Source: CBFHND01 sp965657085 (lineage in GTDB: Bacteria > Pseudomonadota > Alphaproteobacteria > Rhodobacterales > Rhodobacteraceae). From it: a stretch of DNA of 64,000 nucleotides. Location of the stretch: the NCBI GenBank assembly GCA_965657085.1, contig CBFHND010000006.1, positions 1 to 64,000 of the forward strand, read 5' to 3'. The notes beneath the pieces were generated by a model that was not told where the DNA came from, searched no databases, and worked only from the letters and a program-made list of their open reading frames with translations. Of this stretch, positions 60,685 through 64,000 are shown one piece after another (within the stretch, counting starts at the first letter, position 1; every line of letters starts with the position of its first letter). The translations under genes were made by a program, and so were the position numbers.

Positions 60685-61173
60685 TCACATCGACGCCAAC
60701 ATGCCTTCGCCGCCGGACACATCGCAGACGCCGGGTGCTTCTTCTTCCTGCAACAGCGTCACGGTGCCGTCCTCGACCAACATTGCATAGCGCTTTGAAC
60801 GCGCCATCAGGCCGACCGGGGGGGCGTCAAAGTTCATGCCGATGTCCGTGGTGAACCCGCTGCCTGCATCGGCCAGCATAGTGATGCCTGCGGCAGTTGC
60901 TCCCGTGGCCTCACCCCACGCCTTCATTACGAATGGGTCGTTGACGGAGACGCAGATGATCTCGTCCACGCCCTTGGCGTCGAACTGATCCTTGGTGCGG
61001 ATAAAGCTGGGCACATGGGCCGAGTGGCACGTGGGTGTGAAAGCGCCTGGAACGGCAAAGATGACCACCTTGCGGCCTGCGGTCTTGTCGGACAGCTTGA
61101 CCGGAGCAGGACCTTCAGGCCCCATCTCGACCAGGGTTGCATCGGGCAGCGTGTCGCCTTGGGAAATTGCTAT
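60685..61173 (-). CDS. Peroxiredoxin (Prx5/AhpE-like hybrid class)
   Basis: About 162 residues. VVIFAVPGAFTPTCHSAHVP holds the peroxidatic Cys in a TPTC motif, and CVSVNDPFVMKAWGEATGA and the C-terminal EAPGVCDVSGGEGML match the Prx5 group. It reduces peroxides with thioredoxin or glutaredoxin. No ATG, GTG or TTG is near the expected N-terminus (A-I-S-Q-G-D-T-L-P). An ATA at 61173 fits that position and lies 9 bases from GAAAGG; the nearest standard codon is a TTG at 61233. Confidence 0.88.
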   Translation of the reverse strand: MAISQGDTLPDATLVEMGPEGPAPVKLSDKTAGRKVVIFAVPGAFTPTCHSAHVPSFIRTKDQFDAKGVDEIICVSVNDPFVMKAWGEATGATAAGITMLADAGSGFTTDIGMNFDAPPVGLMARSKRYAMLVEDGTVTLLQEEEAPGVCDVSGGEGMLASM

Positions 61174-61265
61174 TGTATTCAGCCTTTCGGGAATTGCGTT
61201 GTCTTCTGTCCACGATATAGGGTCCGCTGGCAATGCAAACCACAACTTTCGAAAAGGAACGGCAA

Positions 61266-62471
61266 ATGCGCCATGTGGTCGTGATCGGGGCGGGGCAGGC
61301 GGGATCATCCTGTGTGGCCAAGCTGCGCAATGCCGGGTTTGACGGACAGGTGACCCTGATCGGGGCCGAGGCGGTGCCGCCCTATCAGCGTCCGCCTCTG
61401 TCCAAGGGGTATTTGCTGGGCGATATGACGCTCGAGCGTCTGTTCCTGCGCCCCGAAGCCTTTTATGCCGACAACCGGATCAATCTGCGCATGAACACGC
61501 GGGTGGATGCCATCGACCCCAAGGCACAGACCTTGCACATCGGGGATGAGGTGATGGCCTATGACGAACTGGTGTTGACCACCGGATCGCATCCGCGGCG
61601 TCTGCCGGCGGCGATCGGGGGGGACCTTGATGGGGTCTTTGTCGTGCGTGATCTGGCGGATGTGGATGCCATGGCGCCGCGTTTCGTGGACGGTGCGCGT
61701 GTGCTGATCGTCGGTGGTGGCTACATCGGGCTGGAAGCCGCCGCAGTGGCGTCCAAGCTGGGTCTGAAGGTGACGCTGGTGGAGATGGCGGACCGTATTC
61801 TGCAGCGTGTCGCCGCCCCGCAAACCAGCGATTTTTTCCGCGACCTTCACAAAGCGCATGGCGTCGATATCCGCGAGGGTGTCGGGCTGGACCGGCTTGA
61901 GGGTGAGGGGGCAGTCACGGCCGCGCTGCTGATGGATGGAAGCCGCGTTGAGGTGGATTTCGTGATTGTCGGCGTGGGTATAACGCCCGCCATCGAATTG
62001 GCAGAGGCCGCAGGCGTGGCACTGGACAACGGCATTGCTGTCGATGCGCAGGGGCGCACGTCCGTGCCGCACGTCTGGGCCGCAGGCGATTGCGCGTCCT
62101 TTCCCTATCGCGACACGCGCATCCGGTTGGAAAGCGTGCCCAACGCCATCGATCAGGCCGAGGTTGTAGCCCAGAACATCATGGGTGCGGAAATCGACTA
62201 TGTGGCCAAGCCATGGTTCTGGTCGGACCAGTACGACGTGAAGCTGCAAATCGCGGGGTTGAACACCGGATACGACCGGGTTGTGACGCGGGATGCGGGT
62301 TCTGCGAAATCGTTCTGGTACTACAAGGGTGCGGAGTTGCTGGCCGTGGATGCGATGAACGATCCGCGCGGCTACATGATCGGCAAGCGTCTGATCGAAG
62401 CGGGCAAATCTCCGGACCCTGACACGGTTGCCGACCCCGATGCCGATCTCAAGGCCTTGCTGAAACCGTGA
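61266..62471 (+). CDS. FAD-dependent ferredoxin/rubredoxin reductase-like oxidoreductase
   Basis: A 401-residue flavoprotein. HVVVIGAGQAGSSCVAKL binds FAD, RVLIVGGGYIGLEAAAVASK binds NAD(P)H, and VPHVWAAGDCASFPY is the second FAD contact. The C-terminal domain LESVPNAIDQAEVVAQNIMG and PWFWSDQYDVKLQIAGLNTG is typical of reductases for ferredoxins of oxygenases and P450s. No partner ferredoxin gene is near. AAGGA precedes the ATG. It overlaps rsmD at its end and is divergent from peroxiredoxin with a very short gap. Confidence 0.9.
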   Translation: MRHVVVIGAGQAGSSCVAKLRNAGFDGQVTLIGAEAVPPYQRPPLSKGYLLGDMTLERLFLRPEAFYADNRINLRMNTRVDAIDPKAQTLHIGDEVMAYDELVLTTGSHPRRLPAAIGGDLDGVFVVRDLADVDAMAPRFVDGARVLIVGGGYIGLEAAAVASKLGLKVTLVEMADRILQRVAAPQTSDFFRDLHKAHGVDIREGVGLDRLEGEGAVTAALLMDGSRVEVDFVIVGVGITPAIELAEAAGVALDNGIAVDAQGRTSVPHVWAAGDCASFPYRDTRIRLESVPNAIDQAEVVAQNIMGAEIDYVAKPWFWSDQYDVKLQIAGLNTGYDRVVTRDAGSAKSFWYYKGAELLAVDAMNDPRGYMIGKRLIEAGKSPDPDTVADPDADLKALLKP

Positions 62472-63022
62472 GGATCATCGCGGGCACATGGCGCGGCATG
62501 CCGTTGGCTGTCTTGGGCAAGGGCGATGCGGGCGCGCATCTGCGACCCACGTCGGATCGTGTACGCGAAAGCCTGTTCAGCATGCTGACGCATCGCGGTG
62601 TGATCGAAGGTGCGCATGTGCTCGATGTTTTTGCAGGCACGGGGGCATTGGGCTTTGAGGCCCTGTCGCGCGGCGCGGCACAGGCCGTGTTTGTCGAAAA
62701 CGGGCGCGTCGGGCAAAAGCTGATTGCCCAGAACATCGCCAAATTGCGCGCCGAAGACCGCACGCAGGTGATGCGCAGCGATGCGACGCGCCTTGGTGCC
62801 TGGGCCGCTGCACCGTTTGATCTGGTGTTTCTCGATCCCCCCTATGGCAAGGCGATGGGGCAGGACGCGCTGGCCCGACTGCGCGACGGGGGATGGCTGG
62901 CGCAAGACGCGTTGATCGTATGGGAAGAAAGCGCTGCAATGACGCCGCCAGACGGCTTTCAATTGGAAGATCGGCGCAAATTCGGCGACACGCATGTCAC
63001 ATTTCTGCGGCTTGATCCCTGA
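62468..63022 (+). CDS. rsmD: 16S rRNA (guanine-966-N2)-methyltransferase
   Basis: A 184-residue Rossmann methyltransferase that modifies G966 of 16S rRNA. MRIIAGTWRGMPL is the RsmD start, LRPTSDRVRESLFSML is diagnostic, DVFAGTGALGFEALSRGA binds S-adenosylmethionine, and DLVFLDPPYGK is the catalytic DPPY motif. The start is a GTG overlapping the upstream TGA (GTGA), so it is translated with the oxidoreductase. Confidence 0.95.
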   Translation: MRIIAGTWRGMPLAVLGKGDAGAHLRPTSDRVRESLFSMLTHRGVIEGAHVLDVFAGTGALGFEALSRGAAQAVFVENGRVGQKLIAQNIAKLRAEDRTQVMRSDATRLGAWAAAPFDLVFLDPPYGKAMGQDALARLRDGGWLAQDALIVWEESAAMTPPDGFQLEDRRKFGDTHVTFLRLDP

Positions 63023-63025
63023 GCA

Positions 63026-63535
63026 TCAGTGCGAATGCGGTTCGTCGTCCAGTGATCCGTGAATGGCGAACTGATCAAGGCTCGCCTCCTGGCTTTCGAT
63101 GATGCGAAAGGTCTCGGATACACCTGCCTCGGTCAGGGTGCGCGCCACGGTCAGCAGGGTGTTGGGGGTCTGATCGGTGCACATGTCGGTCATGTGGCGC
63201 AACTCTTCGCGGGCGACGTTGCGCGCGTCTTCCACCGATGGGGCGCCGTAGATATCGACGAAATGCTGCGCCAATGCCGCCTCCAATACTTCAAGCTGCG
63301 CCTCTTCGATCTGGGTCACTGCGACAAAGGTCACCCGCCCAAAGGTCTCCACGCCCAACCATCCGTTCGAGAACGCCTGCCGCGCCTTGCCGGTCAGGTC
63401 CGCCTCTGACCAGTTGGAGAACTCGAACCCTCCGGCGATGCACCATTCGCCGGTGCGCGCGGGCGAATGATAGACGTTCATGTCGCTTTCATCGAAATGG
63501 ATCGCACGGGCCAGTTTGAGGGGCGTGTCTGTCAT
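63026..63535 (-). CDS. Conserved hypothetical protein (DUF6505-like)
   Basis: A 169-residue soluble protein starting LKLARAIHFDESDMNVYHSP, with GEWCIAGGFEFSNWSEADL, VETFGRVTFVAVTQIEEAQL and EELRHMTDMCTDQTPNTLLT, and a His-rich end (DEPHSH). I recall this as DUF6505 but cannot confirm it here. Its start overlaps the stop of the DUF4444 gene by 4 bases, so the two belong together. Function unknown. Confidence 0.68.
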   Translation of the reverse strand: MTDTPLKLARAIHFDESDMNVYHSPARTGEWCIAGGFEFSNWSEADLTGKARQAFSNGWLGVETFGRVTFVAVTQIEEAQLEVLEAALAQHFVDIYGAPSVEDARNVAREELRHMTDMCTDQTPNTLLTVARTLTEAGVSETFRIIESQEASLDQFAIHGSLDDEPHSH

Positions 63536-64000
63536 CTTTTGGTCTCCAACAAGGCCGAAAGCGGGATAAGGTGAGTGGTGTCGTCATCGCGCAGCAACAT
63601 GCCAAAGGCTTCATCGATCCCCACGAAGATGCCGGCGTGCCCCGATTGTGTCGCCGGTTCGCCGATGCCGTGCGCCAGCCCGCGCCATTCCTTGTGCAGG
63701 GGGCTGTTGCCTTCGTCCATCCACCTGTTGATCCACGCCAGCGTGTGCCGCGCCCAACTTTCCAGAAGGGCCACGGCGTCCACATCCGCGCACCCTTCGG
63801 CGTATAGGGCGGTTTGATCCGGCGAAAGCCCAGTGTCCTCGGATTCCGGCCAAAGTGGCATGGTCAGACCCACGACCAGCCAGTCGGGGTAGGCTTTGGG
63901 CTCGGAATGCGATGCGGCCACTTCCAGATGCCCGCAGTGCGCACCATTGATCCGGATCGCACCGGACCACTCAAGATGCACGCTTACTTCCGGCGGTGCC
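63532..64000 (-). CDS. Biotin/lipoate ligase-like DUF4444 protein, cut by window end
   Basis: The C-terminal 156 residues of a protein whose frame continues past base 64000. VHLEWSGAIRINGAHCGHLE and PDWLVVGLTMPLWPESEDTG resemble the end of the biotin/lipoate protein-ligase fold, and LESWARHTLAWINRWMDEG with AGIFVGIDEAFGMLLRDDD the DUF4444 tail. Whether the catalytic Lys and biotin site are present lies outside the window. Coupled to the downstream hypothetical gene. Confidence 0.72.
   Translation of the reverse strand, partial: APPEVSVHLEWSGAIRINGAHCGHLEVAASHSEPKAYPDWLVVGLTMPLWPESEDTGLSPDQTALYAEGCADVDAVALLESWARHTLAWINRWMDEGNSPLHKEWRGLAHGIGEPATQSGHAGIFVGIDEAFGMLLRDDDTTHLIPLSALLETKR

Overview
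The window reads as chromosomal DNA of a marine Roseobacter-group alphaproteobacterium (Rhodobacteraceae). The basis is gene content rather than a marker gene: leu genes interleaved with lineage-type hypotheticals, rsfS-rlmH, glcDEF, creatinase, a DUF1523 protein, a GT14/DUF5928-type glycosyltransferase and a glnK-amtB pair, all with GC-rich third positions. No rRNA, tRNA, CRISPR array, transposase, integrase or replication origin was recognised.

Layout. 0.1-3.1 kb: ion homeostasis genes (APC permease, NhaA, K+-channel-like protein). 3.4-6.7 kb: a graveyard of Rhs fragments. Three RHS tip modules, two with a different C-terminal (toxin-like) extension, two candidate immunity genes directly coupled to them, one unattached candidate immunity gene, and four copies of a short palindromic element inserted in rhs sequence. 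7-13.7 kb: leuB, an EEP-family protein, a membrane protein, leuD, a glycosyltransferase, a signal-peptide protein and leuC, all on the minus strand. 13.9-20.5 kb: HTH/DUF2975 pair, MscS channel, nucleotidyltransferase, Sel1 protein, rsfS-rlmH, two small envelope genes. 20.5-24.9 kb: glycolate oxidase glcD-glcE-(small membrane protein)-glcF behind a promoter overlapped by an inverted repeat. 24.9-31.8 kb: trypsin-like protease, Hsp20, RTX protein, succinate-semialdehyde dehydrogenase, alpha/beta hydrolase, creatinase.

31.9-39.4 kb: the most interesting conserved-looking operon. It encodes a coiled-coil protein, an unknown protein, an AAA+ ATPase, an AT-richer gene with a HEPN-like R-N-x4-H motif fitted by 4-base overlaps at both ends, an unknown 447-residue protein, a small two-helix membrane protein and a DUF1523 protein. 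Strong hairpins lie between genes 1/2 and 2/3. Its function is not known to me; a membrane-linked ATPase machine is an inference. 39.4-44 kb: glycan-related genes (GT14-type transferase with a co-directional beta-propeller-like protein, and a divergent sulfotransferase).

44-64 kb: formate/nitrite-type channel, SGNH hydrolase, smpB, a Gly-rich small protein, sulfurtransferase-aminotransferase pair, glnK-amtB, a class A PBP, mlaA-mlaC, a type I secretion ABC/HlyD pair that could export RTX proteins like the one at 26.6 kb, RidA-GDPD-acyltransferase-PCD run, peroxiredoxin with an apparently non-standard start, FAD oxidoreductase-rsmD, and two minus-strand genes, the last cut by the window end.
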